From: a virus
IMG/VR virus record: IMGVR_UViG_3300028840_002431
Span: 62,001 to 126,000 of that record
Strand: one strand, 5' to 3'
DNA length: 64,000 nt
A program made the translations under genes and the position numbers. Below, piece after piece: positions 43,858-53,241 of this stretch; position 1 is the first letter of the stretch, and each line of letters begins with the position of its first letter. The notes beneath the pieces were generated by a model, which was not told the origin of the DNA, ran no database searches, and saw only the letters and a list, made by a program, of their open reading frames with translations.

Positions 43858-44359
43858 GTTCCATCACTTCCCGAAGAACCGTCAGCGCCTTACCGGCCGC
43901 CTTCTCTGTCATACCTTGGGATACGATGGTGATGCCCGTCTCGGAGGGAGCTAACACCACGCCCTTGGGAACACCCTTTTCTTCCAACCTTTTGATGGCA
44001 CACTCGGCGGTACGTATGACCTGCCTTGCCCGTGCCTCTTCTTGCCGGGCTTTGGCCTCGATGTCCAAACACTTGACAATGTGGTTGATGATCTTGTCTA
44101 CCGGTAGGAGGCCCGCCTTGTTCTGCCGAAACCGTTTGATTTCCGTATGCTCGGTTTTCACCCGGAAAACGTGGATCATGCTCCCCATGACCTGGAGATC
44201 AAGGCGGACCTTGTCCCTACCGATATTAACAACAATCGAGTCGCGGCGAGAAGTGTCAAAAGGACCTAACTGCTCCTGCGTTCTATACATACGTCTGGTT
44301 CGACGCTGAACACCGTCCAGAATCTCCTGTTGCAGTTTAACAGGGTCCACCATCACCAT
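43775..44359 (-). CDS. hypothetical protein, 194 aa
   Basis: Beta-rich N half (DSIVVNIGRDKVRLDLQVMG), helical coiled middle (IEAKARQEEARARQVIR). No family recognised. Its ATG overlaps the stop of the phosphatase gene upstream. Confidence 0.65.
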   Translation of the reverse strand: MVMVDPVKLQQEILDGVQRRTRRMYRTQEQLGPFDTSRRDSIVVNIGRDKVRLDLQVMGSMIHVFRVKTEHTEIKRFRQNKAGLLPVDKIINHIVKCLDIEAKARQEEARARQVIRTAECAIKRLEEKGVPKGVVLAPSETGITIVSQGMTEKAAGKALTVLREVMEPRDESKRRGLLWDYLQDPDEPESEKDT

Positions 44360-45204
44360 CAGTCGTCACCGATGCACACCTTGTTAAAATACACCTTCTT
44401 CGGGTACACCTGGACGAACTCTGGGTCAGTTGGAAGCGACTGAGGCAAGACCATCGCGGTGAGCGGACCACCGTACGCGCACCCGGTGTCGATGCCGTAG
44501 CAACAGCCACCAGGAAACCGGTCGATACGAGGATTTTTAAAGTCGGCTACGGCGTGCCCGTAGATGACACTCTCCGGACCCTTCCATAGCTCGGTCCAGT
44601 AGACCATCCCGATGGCAGCGTCATCCAGAGTGGCCTCCCGTGTGAAAGCCGGGAGAAGCCGGGACGGACAACTGTCGAAGAATTTCTTAGGTAGTGACGT
44701 GAACGCCCGACGAGGAGTTCTTGACCCCTTCTTCCAACCGACGAACTTCCCCGTCTCGTCCACAAACCGAACCCGTAGAACGCCCTTCTTCTGATCCTCG
44801 AAGGAGAACATCGGCTCCAGGCCGCCATGGACCACGACCATACCGTTCTCAAGGTTCAGGGTCATCGGGAGATTGGCCATCCACTCCATCTCCTCGTCGG
44901 TGAAGGCCGCATTCTCGGCGGCCCGCTCCGGAGGAAACGGACGCATGGGATTCTTTTTACCGGTGATTTTACGGACCGCCTCGTGCTTCCGCCACCGGAT
45001 GTGCTTCTCCTCATGGTTCCCCATGACGACGGTAGCGCCGCACTCTCTGGCGAAGCGTACACATCCGACGGAGTCAGGTCCCCGATCCACGAGGTCCCCA
45101 ACCGAGACGAGCCTGTCCCTCCCTTTGGAAAAGGACAGTAATTTCAGTAGCTCACGGAACTCATCGAGGCAACCGTGAACGTCGCCTATGACAATCGTAC
45201 GCAT
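44359..45204 (-). CDS. serine/threonine metallophosphatase (lambda PP type), 281 aa
   Basis: Calcineurin-like motifs in order: IVIGDVHGCLDE, VSVGDLVDRGPDS, VVMGNHEEKH, then VVVHGGLEP and VIYGHAVADF. It is about 60 residues longer than the lambda enzyme, with an extra segment after the GNHE motif. Hydrolyses phosphoesters using two metals. Confidence 0.92.
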   Translation of the reverse strand: MRTIVIGDVHGCLDEFRELLKLLSFSKGRDRLVSVGDLVDRGPDSVGCVRFARECGATVVMGNHEEKHIRWRKHEAVRKITGKKNPMRPFPPERAAENAAFTDEEMEWMANLPMTLNLENGMVVVHGGLEPMFSFEDQKKGVLRVRFVDETGKFVGWKKGSRTPRRAFTSLPKKFFDSCPSRLLPAFTREATLDDAAIGMVYWTELWKGPESVIYGHAVADFKNPRIDRFPGGCCYGIDTGCAYGGPLTAMVLPQSLPTDPEFVQVYPKKVYFNKVCIGDD

Positions 45205-45250
45205 ATCTGTACTACGCCGGGCGGGTGTAAAACCAAAAGATTAAAGCACC

Positions 45251-45907
45251 TTATGGGATCGGTGCAACTTTGGGCGGCCTCAGGGAATAAAGAACCTCTT
45301 CGGCTTCGTGGTTGGCGACCGCCTTCCGCACCTTCTCAGGGACATCCTTACCATTCGAGATAGCCCAACGCACTAAGTTCGTATGAGCCTTGAGGAACGT
45401 CCCCACCGCCATAATATTAATGTGCTGGGTGGAGATGTCCAAAACTCTAGGAGTCTCCCGGAACCACTGCTCTACGAGCCTCGTAGCCAAACCTTGTCTT
45501 CGGTACCCGTCACGAACAATGATCTCATGCCAATGGCGAGTCATGTTGCCGGGAATTACATAAGAGCCAATGATCAAGGCCCCATCAAACACAATGACCC
45601 CGGCTCTATTATCCCCCGTCAACGGGATCTCTGGGCATCGATCGTGAATCGGGAAGATGCTCACCGCTTTCGAGGTGTCCGAAACCCCAAGCTGATAAGT
45701 GTAGGGGGTCCCCTCAAGAGGGCGTTTAGGCCCCTTAAAAGGAACCGTCGGTAACGAGACCACATTAGGAACAGCACGCCTCAGTACAAAACAAGCGTAA
45801 AGTTCTCTTGGGGTTAACGTCCAACGATAGGCTATCTCAGACGCCAACGGAGCCTCGCCGCTGTAGCAGACGGCGGCGACTCCGGGCTGGCGCTCCCTCA
45901 CGGGCAT
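45251..45907 (-). CDS. GNAT acetyltransferase-like protein, 218 aa
   Basis: The acetyl-CoA loop is IIVRDGYRRQGLATRLVEQW. The first 25 residues lie in the tail of the upstream paralogue's gene; the true start may be a TTG just before ASEIAYRWTLTPRELYACF, which matches the paralogue's N terminus. Tandem duplicate of the gene at 45837. Confidence 0.75.
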   Translation of the reverse strand: MPVRERQPGVAAVCYSGEAPLASEIAYRWTLTPRELYACFVLRRAVPNVVSLPTVPFKGPKRPLEGTPYTYQLGVSDTSKAVSIFPIHDRCPEIPLTGDNRAGVIVFDGALIIGSYVIPGNMTRHWHEIIVRDGYRRQGLATRLVEQWFRETPRVLDISTQHINIMAVGTFLKAHTNLVRWAISNGKDVPEKVRKAVANHEAEEVLYSLRPPKVAPIP

Positions 45908-46472
45908 TCAGTTTCGCCATAATCTCCTGGGCTTCCGTTCCGGCAGCCACCGCATCCCTGACGTTTTGCGGGACAGGCTTTCCGGCAGCAACAGCCCAGG
46001 TTACAACATTGGAATGCGCCCTGATGAAAGTCTTACACGCCATGAAATTGATAGGTTGTTGGGTCGTATCGACAACGCCGGGGACCTCTTTTTGCCACTG
46101 CTCGATCAGCTTCGTACCCAACCCTTGTTGGCGGAACTCTTCCCGAACAATGATTTGCCTTACACCAGGGCCAACGTTACCTGAGATTATATAGGACGCG
46201 ATAACGAAGTGTCCCTTGTAGATAATGACACCCGCTCTTCTATCACCCGAGAGCGGGATGTTTGGGTACTCCGCATGAATCGGCGCTATGTCCGATGCCA
46301 CAGAAGTATCAGAAACAGCGCACTGATACATGTAAGGTGTTCCCTCAAGAGGTCGCTTGGGACACGCGAAGGGAATCGTCGCCAATGCTGCGCGAGCCGT
46401 TGTGCTATGCACTGGCCTGAAACAGGCGTAAAGTTCTTTTGGGGTTAACGTCCAACGGTATGCTAGGGGCAT
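45837..46472 (-). CDS. GNAT acetyltransferase-like protein, paralogue, 211 aa
   Basis: Begins MPLAYRWTLTPKELYACFRP; acetyl-CoA loop QIIVREEFRQQGLGTKLIEQ. Shares the whole domain order with the downstream copy. Lies at the end of the tail-fibre cluster, so it may modify a virion or host surface protein (inference). Confidence 0.78.
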   Translation of the reverse strand: MPLAYRWTLTPKELYACFRPVHSTTARAALATIPFACPKRPLEGTPYMYQCAVSDTSVASDIAPIHAEYPNIPLSGDRRAGVIIYKGHFVIASYIISGNVGPGVRQIIVREEFRQQGLGTKLIEQWQKEVPGVVDTTQQPINFMACKTFIRAHSNVVTWAVAAGKPVPQNVRDAVAAGTEAQEIMAKLNAREGAPARSRRRLLQRRGSVGV

Positions 46473-46484
46473 CGATACGTCTCC

Positions 46485-47951
46485 TTAGGACGGGCCGGGC
46501 GGCTCAGGGAGGAACCCGGCGTCAATGGCAAGCGGTATCGGCAACGCAAAACCAAGGGAGGAGTCTAGCAGCCAAGTGCCCACACCATCGGAAATCAACC
46601 TAAGAGGCTCATAAGTTGACCACACAACGGCAGTCTCACCCGCCCCCAAATCTGGTGAGACAGCGTCTCCCGGCGCTGGCTGCACAACGACTACAGCACC
46701 GGAAGTACCCGTCTTCTTCTTGGCTTTCTTGGACAGGTAGTTAAGAAACGTTATGGCTTTCGTAGCGCTTTCGGGTGTGATCGGGGGTAGAGTCAGAATA
46801 ACATAACCAGAAGTCGGACTATCGAGTCTGGGCGACCGCCCCGCCACCATGTCATAGAAGTCAACATCAACACGAACCGGCCCCCAACTCGCGTAGTCTT
46901 GCGTGTTATACAGAAGCCAAGACTGAGGGTCAGTGCCCATCACGACGCTCTCGGACTTCGGGTGATTCAAGATCCACGTCGTTCCAAAATATGTGACACC
47001 ACTACTCACAGCCACCGCTATGCCACCCGGTTGGACCGCCCCCTCTTCAAAGGGCGATGGGCGTGTCCAAGCCCCCGTCGCCACGGTCCAGACCCCATTT
47101 TCTATGGGGTCCGTCTGAGCCGAGAGAAGAACAACATCGTCCGCAGCAAGCACCTGACCGTCTATAGTGCTCCCCTCCCCGGAAAGAGATGCAACGTTGG
47201 CCACGGCAACAACGTCGGCGGAGTCAACCGCTGGCGGTGCCGACTCGATAACAATAACCCAATTCTGTGGATCATCGCCAACAGTTATAGGGACACCAGA
47301 CGGGTTCCAGAAAGCCCAGCGTTGAGTTACCTCCGGTGGCCCCGGATCTGTCTCCATCTCGACTATGGCATCCTGAATCGCAGCGCCGGTATCAGCATCG
47401 GGAGCGCGGGTCCAGGCCCCCGACGCAACGATATAGATACCATTTGCTATTTGATCCTCCGTTTGGCTTAACGCACAAGCGCGAAGAACGCGATCACCAG
47501 CCGAAACCACGACGCCTTCTTTGTCCCCCTCACCGGAAAGGTCCGTTGTAGAATCGATAAGAACCTGGACAACGTCAACGAGCGTTGGAACGGTGCTCGT
47601 GGCATCATACAACTCGCCCGGCGTATCGTCCTTCCACTTCATAGTCGCTGTGACGGCCGCTAAACTGCCACCGCTCGTGATTTGGACCTCTTGCCCGAAG
47701 TCGTTTATCGCGAAAAGCTCGGACACACCTCCAACGTTCTTCGAGTAGACCTTCGCAGAACCAGCGGTAGGGTCAGGAGCGTCCGGGAGAACGTTGTATT
47801 GACTGGGACCTCCCGCTGACGTGGCGGGAGTTATCACACCATCGGAGTCTTTGAGGGAAGGATTACCGTTCTCATCCACGAAGAATGTAAGGTGTGAGGG
47901 AGGTGGGGTTGGAACTCCATCACCGGGTCTCTTTTTCAATGCTATCGACAT
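46485..47951 (-). CDS. tail-fibre-like structural protein, 488 aa
   Basis: Begins MSIALKKRPGDGVPTPPPSH. The N-terminal module HLTFFVDENGNPSLKDSDGV and AKVYSKNVGGVSELF is shared with the neighbours. Residues 145-345 contain a repeated unit: VQVLIDSTTDLSGEGD... then VVAVANVASLSGEGSTIDGQ, each followed by GVWTVATGAWTR-like text. The repeat suggests a fibrous, trimeric beta structure. Part of a five-gene fibre cluster. Confidence 0.8.
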   Translation of the reverse strand: MSIALKKRPGDGVPTPPPSHLTFFVDENGNPSLKDSDGVITPATSAGGPSQYNVLPDAPDPTAGSAKVYSKNVGGVSELFAINDFGQEVQITSGGSLAAVTATMKWKDDTPGELYDATSTVPTLVDVVQVLIDSTTDLSGEGDKEGVVVSAGDRVLRACALSQTEDQIANGIYIVASGAWTRAPDADTGAAIQDAIVEMETDPGPPEVTQRWAFWNPSGVPITVGDDPQNWVIVIESAPPAVDSADVVAVANVASLSGEGSTIDGQVLAADDVVLLSAQTDPIENGVWTVATGAWTRPSPFEEGAVQPGGIAVAVSSGVTYFGTTWILNHPKSESVVMGTDPQSWLLYNTQDYASWGPVRVDVDFYDMVAGRSPRLDSPTSGYVILTLPPITPESATKAITFLNYLSKKAKKKTGTSGAVVVVQPAPGDAVSPDLGAGETAVVWSTYEPLRLISDGVGTWLLDSSLGFALPIPLAIDAGFLPEPPGPS

Positions 47952-47963
47952 ACAAGACTCCCT

Positions 47964-48647
47964 CTAGATCTGTTCCGGCTCAATGTAGTGGTAATGTAGA
48001 ACGGCCACCCAGGTGTCAGGAGTCTCCCCAAACGGAGTGCATACGACCCTGAATTTGACGCCGAAAAACCGGCCACCCAACGGGCCAGCGTTAACTGTTG
48101 GCATGATCCATGACGGTGCTTGGTCTATCGAGCCTTGGCCAGCCGGTGCCACCACTATAGGAAACACTGTGCCACCAGATCCTACATTCTTGACCTCGAC
48201 GAACCGGCCGTCGTCAGGCGGTAAGGCTGTCGGTAGTTGCACGATCAGCCCCGGCCCTGCGGTGCTATCACATATAACAGTCTCGCCCAGCGTGGCCGGG
48301 TATCCAGCGGGGTGTGTGGCCACCGTAACGGGAACCGGAGTAAGAACAAGACTCTGTTCACTCCCTGGTACACCGCCACCTGCGGGACCTGTCGGCCCAG
48401 TCGCTCCCGGACTACCGGGAGATCCCGCTGGCCCTTGCGCCCCCGTCGGACCCGTAGGTCCCGGAGGGCCGCCCGTCGCGCCTGTTGGTCCTTGAGGTCC
48501 TGTCGGCCCAGTCGCCCCCACCGGCACAACACCGCCACCAGGGGTCTTGAACGCGGGGTTCCCACTTGGGTCAACAAAAAAAGCCACGTGTGCCGGATCA
48601 GGCGTCGGCACTCCAGCGGCAGGTCTCTTTCTTAGTAGTATGGCCAT
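47964..48647 (-). CDS. collagen-repeat tail-fibre-like protein, 227 aa
   Basis: N-terminal module HVAFFVDPSGNPAFKTPGGG, then about 15 Gly-x-y triplets (GATGPTGPQGPTGATGG) at residues 46-97, then a beta-rich C-terminal domain. Collagen-like stretches form triple-helical shafts in phage fibres. Confidence 0.82.
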   Translation of the reverse strand: MAILLRKRPAAGVPTPDPAHVAFFVDPSGNPAFKTPGGGVVPVGATGPTGPQGPTGATGGPPGPTGPTGAQGPAGSPGSPGATGPTGPAGGGVPGSEQSLVLTPVPVTVATHPAGYPATLGETVICDSTAGPGLIVQLPTALPPDDGRFVEVKNVGSGGTVFPIVVAPAGQGSIDQAPSWIMPTVNAGPLGGRFFGVKFRVVCTPFGETPDTWVAVLHYHYIEPEQI

Positions 48648-48650
48648 ACT

Positions 48651-49223
48651 TTACCCGAGTTGCATCCAGTTTGCGCCGTCCGAACGAAGGATGATCCATT
48701 CGTAGTCCGTGTTGAGAACCGCACTCGCGGCACCGTCTATGGTCTCAATACCGGCCGTATTCACCGTACACGCGAAAGTAGCCGCCGAAACCAGCTTGAC
48801 CCATATCTCCCGGTCGGTGTTCCCGACCGCCGTGGGCAAGTTGACGGCGATAGCCGCTCCCGCCACATTCACCCTGACGAGTTCGCCTATCGACGCCGCG
48901 TAGGTAGGGCCGACTTGAACGGCTGTTTGGGCGACTGGAGAGCCGACGAGCAGCACAGCGCCCGGTGCCTTCCAAGTGGCCGCCGCTGGGGAGTCGGCTG
49001 TTAGAATACTTCCAAGCACGGGAGGCGCTGAAGCCGAAACATCAACGGGCGCTCCCGTTGTGGCCAACTCATCTGCCGTCCCGACACCGGACGGACGGAC
49101 CGTGCCAGCGTCGTCCTTTGTCTTTAAAATATCGTCAGCACTGTCAACAAACAGGCGTAGTTGATCTGTTTGCGGAAGCGGAACGCTGGCAGCGCTCTGT
49201 TTCTTGATAGTGATCATACCCAT
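48651..49223 (-). CDS. tail-fibre-like protein, 190 aa
   Basis: Shares the N-terminal module (QLRLFVDSADDILKTKDDAG) with its neighbours; the C-terminal part (INLPTAVGNTDREIWVKLVS) is a small beta domain seen at tips of fibres. Same direction as the cluster. Confidence 0.75.
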   Translation of the reverse strand: MGMITIKKQSAASVPLPQTDQLRLFVDSADDILKTKDDAGTVRPSGVGTADELATTGAPVDVSASAPPVLGSILTADSPAAATWKAPGAVLLVGSPVAQTAVQVGPTYAASIGELVRVNVAGAAIAVNLPTAVGNTDREIWVKLVSAATFACTVNTAGIETIDGAASAVLNTDYEWIILRSDGANWMQLG

Positions 49224-49267
49224 AATTCAATAGCCTCCAAAGACTCCGCTCGATGAATAACTTATCG

Positions 49268-50503
49268 CTATCCGTGTTCCACGACCTTCCCGGTCACACG
49301 CCAGTCGATGCTTTCGCCAGCGTCTCCGGTAACTTGAATAAGAATAGTGGGGCCACCGCCAGGAGCGGTAAGCGTTACATCCCAAGCAGCGGCTCCCGCG
49401 TCTTGGAAAGGCCCGTTGAAGAAATTAATGTCCTTGATTGTTACGGTTGCCGCCCCGGCTGCCCTGTGGGCAACAGCCGCGATCATGAAGAGAGCCGTGT
49501 CAGTGTTGGCGTTAGATTGGGCCTCTACCAGTATATCGAGGGCGATGATCCGGTTGTCAGACGCCGTTGTGTAAGAATAGATCGTGGTCGGAGCCGCAGT
49601 CGTCGTTATAACGGTATCGTCCACGAACGTTTGACCAGGGAGCGAGCTTTCCAGAGCCGCTATGATGTCAAAACCGTCATAAGGAGTGATGTCGATGATA
49701 TCGCCATCAACCACCAAAGTTCCGTCAACAACCATCGATGACGTGTAGCCCATCTGGTCGTTCTCTTGGACAACACGCCGAGAACGAGTAGGAACGTACA
49801 GGATCGAGAAATTGTCCTCCGTGCGGCCCGGTGTGGCGTTCCCCTCCGATACCAAGTCGCCGCCGTCCCCAATGATTACGTCATCGACGTAAACCATGTC
49901 CTGCTTCTCAGGAATAAGCTGTTCGTCGGTTACTTCGGCCAGCGTATAACCACCGCCTCCGCCCTCTCCTGAAATAACCGTAAAGAGCAAAGGCGTAGTG
50001 TTAAGAGTGATCGGCGCGGCGGACGCCAGAATGTACAGTTTCGAGTTTGTGGTGGCACCTTCCGGACCAGTCCCAACGACCATTCCAGGGCTTATCTGCG
50101 CGGAGTTCGCCATGTCCCCACGACGCTCCAGAATGAAGGGTAAGGACCCGCTGCCGAGTTGGGTGATAGTCCAAACCCCGTTATCCGCGTCAGCCGCCCC
50201 GTTGAGGAACAGAAACGAATCATTGAGATCCGGCGTCACACCATCTATGGCCGGGATAAGCCCAAAGGCATCAGCCGTGATGATATTACCTACACGAGTG
50301 TAAGCCGGAAGCGCCGCAGCCGACCCCATTCTAACAGCGTCTTTCCAGTCCTGGACGCCAGCCACCGGATAGACCGCGCCGAGATGATCCTTGAGCTTGA
50401 GAAGCCCGTCAGCTTGGTCTTTGAATAAACGGGCTTTTCCAGCGGCGGACGCTACCGGAATCGAGGTGGCAACTTCTTCTGTGAATTGGATGTTGGAAGC
50501 CAT
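49268..50503 (-). CDS. tail-fibre-like protein, 411 aa
   Basis: N-terminal module ARLFKDQADGLLKLKDHLGA; residues 50-180 hold the repeated GVWTITQLGSGSLPFILERR type unit; beta-rich C-terminal domain. Located between two other fibre-like genes. Confidence 0.75.
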   Translation of the reverse strand: MASNIQFTEEVATSIPVASAAGKARLFKDQADGLLKLKDHLGAVYPVAGVQDWKDAVRMGSAAALPAYTRVGNIITADAFGLIPAIDGVTPDLNDSFLFLNGAADADNGVWTITQLGSGSLPFILERRGDMANSAQISPGMVVGTGPEGATTNSKLYILASAAPITLNTTPLLFTVISGEGGGGGYTLAEVTDEQLIPEKQDMVYVDDVIIGDGGDLVSEGNATPGRTEDNFSILYVPTRSRRVVQENDQMGYTSSMVVDGTLVVDGDIIDITPYDGFDIIAALESSLPGQTFVDDTVITTTAAPTTIYSYTTASDNRIIALDILVEAQSNANTDTALFMIAAVAHRAAGAATVTIKDINFFNGPFQDAGAAAWDVTLTAPGGGPTILIQVTGDAGESIDWRVTGKVVEHG

Positions 50504-50507
50504 CTAT

Positions 50508-51095
50508 TCAAATCTCCAAAAGTATTAGTTCACCGACTGCGTCCAATTCCCCTTCGAGGTTGACACCACCAACAACGATCATCTGTTGGTACTGGGGGAT
50601 GGTTACAATGTCCCCAGCGGGAACCGTTTCGTAACTGAAGTTATCGACCCCGCCCCCTCCGCCTCCCGCACGGATAAGAGGGTTCAACTTCGTGGACCAA
50701 CCGTAATCTGTGTCCCCCTCGCGAGTCTCCGTAACAAATCCGACACGGGTGCTAAAAGCCGTGAGGGAGAAAAGGCCGAACGTGATCTCTATGGGTCCGC
50801 CCGTGCCCGTGACCCAACTCTTGAAACCTAACGCCCGCCCAGTTGCTGCGGGAAACACACACGTGACGACGGTCGTCGGAGTCGTAACTAAGTGTGTGCC
50901 AGGGTTGACATCGGTGAGAGGCGGAGCGGTGGATAGCTCATCGGTTCCGAAGATTTGAAGATACCATTCAACAACGCTTGTTGCGTCCTGTAGCTTGATA
51001 CTAATCGTATTGCCCGGAGTTACATCCACTCCGTCCGTGGTCGGAACGAAAGGACCAACTCCATCTTGAACTAGGCATACAGGGGAAAGAGGCAT
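50508..51095 (-). CDS. structural protein, probably fibre-associated, 195 aa
   Basis: Start at ATG 51095 (MPLSPVCLVQDGVGPFVPTT). Residues 10-60 resemble ligand-binding beta domains (NTISIKLQDATSVVEWYLQI). The C terminus matches neighbours in style. First gene of the cluster in transcript order; a longer N-terminal extension is less likely. Confidence 0.65.
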   Translation of the reverse strand: MPLSPVCLVQDGVGPFVPTTDGVDVTPGNTISIKLQDATSVVEWYLQIFGTDELSTAPPLTDVNPGTHLVTTPTTVVTCVFPAATGRALGFKSWVTGTGGPIEITFGLFSLTAFSTRVGFVTETREGDTDYGWSTKLNPLIRAGGGGGGVDNFSYETVPAGDIVTIPQYQQMIVVGGVNLEGELDAVGELILLEI

Positions 51096-51202
51096 TTCAC
51101 TCCAAGCGGACCGATAGATAAAAAACGGGTTATGCGAGCCTTTCCACAAGTTGCCGTTACATAAGGAAAAATTTACGGGCCTCTCATGGTGTAAGAAGGA
51201 AA

Positions 51203-51778
51203 ATGGTCTACCCCGACTCCGAATTCATCAAACACGGTGAGTCCCTCATCACACCGTTTGACCCGAAACGAGTTCAGCCAGCCAGCTATGATCTGAGCCT
51301 GTATGAAGAACTGCTCGTCCCGAAGCCCGTAGGCCCGACCGGGACCCGACCCGTCAACCGCGTGGTAGATCTACGCGAGGACAACCCTAAGAAACTCATA
51401 GAGTCTGTTAAAATAAAGGATCGGTACGAACTTATCCCAGGAGCCTGTGTCCTGGGTTCGACCGTGGAGACAGTCCATTGTCCTACAAACGCCGCCGCGA
51501 GAGTCGAAGGCAAGTCCAGTTTGGGACGGCTTTTCTTAGCGGTACACGTTACGGCCGGATTCATCGATCCCGGCTTCAACGGCCAAGTGACCTTAGAGAT
51601 CGTCAATCACGGACCCTGGACAGTGGTCCTTTGGACTGGGATGCCGATCGCCCAAATCAACTTTTCAACGCTTCTTTACACTTGCGACAGACCTTACGGG
51701 TCCCCGGTGTTGGACAGCCACTACCAGGGACAACGAGGGCCAACTGCCGCTGCGGGAGAACGGAGTAAGAAACGGTGA
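51203..51778 (+). CDS. dcd: dCTP deaminase / dUTPase-family protein
   Basis: A 191-aa trimeric dCTP deaminase-type protein: VQPASYDLSLYEELLV at the N terminus, ARVEGKSSLGRLFLAVHVTA (catalytic loop with Ser-Ser-Leu-Gly-Arg), then GFIDPGFNGQVTLEIVN. Converts dCTP to dUTP, feeding thymidylate synthesis. GGTGTAAG and AAGG lie just upstream. Overlaps the next gene by 4 nt. Confidence 0.9.
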   Translation: MVYPDSEFIKHGESLITPFDPKRVQPASYDLSLYEELLVPKPVGPTGTRPVNRVVDLREDNPKKLIESVKIKDRYELIPGACVLGSTVETVHCPTNAAARVEGKSSLGRLFLAVHVTAGFIDPGFNGQVTLEIVNHGPWTVVLWTGMPIAQINFSTLLYTCDRPYGSPVLDSHYQGQRGPTAAAGERSKKR

Positions 51779-52053
51779 GCGCAGTCTTAGAATTACCTTG
51801 CAAGAAATGTGGAAAGTCAACATCACACCAATATCAGGAATCTCCGGGTAGAGACCCCTCCTGGAATTGTGTGACCTGCGACCACAATGTGGAACCAAGG
51901 TTCGTACAACAGTTGATCGACTCCTCCGAAGATTGGAAGACGAGAGCTTTGCGAGCCGAAGGGCACCTCGAAACGAATCAAAAGGCGAAAGCCCGTGGCC
52001 GGGCGTGGGGCGGCAAAGCGCCAGACCGCTTCATGCGTTACAGATTTCGTTAA
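51775..52053 (+). CDS. zinc-finger protein, 92 aa
   Basis: GTG start overlapping the dcd stop. Two cysteine pairs, LPCKKCGKSTSHQ and WNCVTCDHNVE, then a basic helical tail ending FMRYRFR. Function unknown. Confidence 0.62.
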   Translation: MSAVLELPCKKCGKSTSHQYQESPGRDPSWNCVTCDHNVEPRFVQQLIDSSEDWKTRALRAEGHLETNQKAKARGRAWGGKAPDRFMRYRFR

Positions 52054-52460
52054 CGCCGGTCGTAAGTGGGGGCCGTCGTGTGGGCCGACATCGTACGTCG
52101 CGCCCTCAGGTAGGTGCCAAGCTGATTCAAGGACGGTAACGGCATCTCTGGGGTCAGTTCCCCCGGCTCGATGAACACGAGCTTCTCAAAATCGCTTTTC
52201 AGCTTGGAAACAGGTACCTTGGCCACAGCCGCCTCCAAAACCGGTACCACGTTTTCGTCCAAGACAATCGGGTTGTTCCTGACCCACTCCAACGGGTACC
52301 AATCAAGGTTGTCTTTATCGAAGCGTCCGACCCAGTACCCGTCTGTCACGAGCCAATCACCACGACGGACCCTGGCCCGTTGACCCCCTTTTGGGCCAGT
52401 CAGGTTTTTGTCCCTCACCACAATATAAAAGCCTGAACGCATGTTTTTGGTTTTTGACAA
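52050..52460 (-). CDS. hypothetical protein ending in YDRR, 136 aa
   Basis: Beta-rich start (SGFYIVVRDKNLTGPKGG, RGDWLVTDGYWVGRF). The C terminus reads HTTAPTYDRR, echoing at the C end the YDRR tag seen at the N end of five other proteins. Function unknown. Confidence 0.65.
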   Translation of the reverse strand: MSKTKNMRSGFYIVVRDKNLTGPKGGQRARVRRGDWLVTDGYWVGRFDKDNLDWYPLEWVRNNPIVLDENVVPVLEAAVAKVPVSKLKSDFEKLVFIEPGELTPEMPLPSLNQLGTYLRARRTMSAHTTAPTYDRR

Positions 52461-52487
52461 AAGGAATGTTTAGGTAGCTGGGGGTGT

Positions 52488-52874
52488 ATGTGTAAGCCCT
52501 ATATGGAAGACTTTTTCGAACTGGAAAGACGCGCCCGAGAGGCGGCCGACCAAAAAGTACAACCGCGACAAGCCGCCCTGAAAGTAGGCGACTTCTTCGT
52601 CCGTCAAGCCCACGGGTTGACGGTTTACAGCGAAGTTCTGGACGCAGCCGCCCTTATTCTTGACGGGCGTGCGGTCGAGGACCTCACCGAAGAAGAACGA
52701 GAAGAGTACGAGGGTGTGCGTGACTCGTACAAGGAGATGGAAAATTATCGCTTCACTCGCTCGTACAGCCGCGTCTGTCCCAAAGGTGAGCTAGGTGACG
52801 TTCACGTGTCCACGGTATCTCGTGTGATCTCGCGTGAAGAATTCCGTGCCGCTCAGAAAAACGAGTGGGCATAG
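52488..52874 (+). CDS. hypothetical protein, 128 aa
   Basis: Begins MCKPYMEDFFELERRAREAA; helical N half, then VGDFFVRQAHGLTVYSEVLD and a beta-rich end. No family recognised. Confidence 0.65.
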   Translation: MCKPYMEDFFELERRAREAADQKVQPRQAALKVGDFFVRQAHGLTVYSEVLDAAALILDGRAVEDLTEEEREEYEGVRDSYKEMENYRFTRSYSRVCPKGELGDVHVSTVSRVISREEFRAAQKNEWA

Positions 52875-52905
52875 ATCAAATAAGTTCTTTTGCGAACACT
52901 AAGGC

Positions 52906-53241
52906 ATGTTAGTGGATCTCTCTAATTATCCATCGACGAAAAAAGGGGTTGAGGCTCTTGTACAAGACCTAACCCCTACCATCGCTGATCTATGGAAAAT
53001 AGAACGGGAAGATCACACGGATGATCTGGTAGCGATCATCGACGCCCACACCAATCGAGTTTCTCTGAAAGCGCGGACCGAAGTCCATAAGCAACTTAAG
53101 AAGTTTAATCCGAATGTAGACATCCTTAAGCGCATCGAGAAGCCCGCGTCGAAGCCGAACGGCACCGTGCGAATCTGGACCATCATTGGGTTCTCCAATG
53201 GTAAGGTTTGCGCCCTTCCGATGGTGTTAGCTCGAAGCTAG
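52906..53241 (+). CDS. hypothetical protein, 111 aa
   Basis: Begins MLVDLSNYPSTKKGVEALVQ; alpha/beta pattern ending GTVRIWTIIGFSNGKVCALP. Convergent overlap of 15 nt with the next gene. Confidence 0.6.
   Translation: MLVDLSNYPSTKKGVEALVQDLTPTIADLWKIEREDHTDDLVAIIDAHTNRVSLKARTEVHKQLKKFNPNVDILKRIEKPASKPNGTVRIWTIIGFSNGKVCALPMVLARS

Noticed and set aside
48013-48495. Pro-rich plus-strand frame opposite the collagen-like gene
   Set aside because: Mirror of the Gly-x-y repeat on the other strand.
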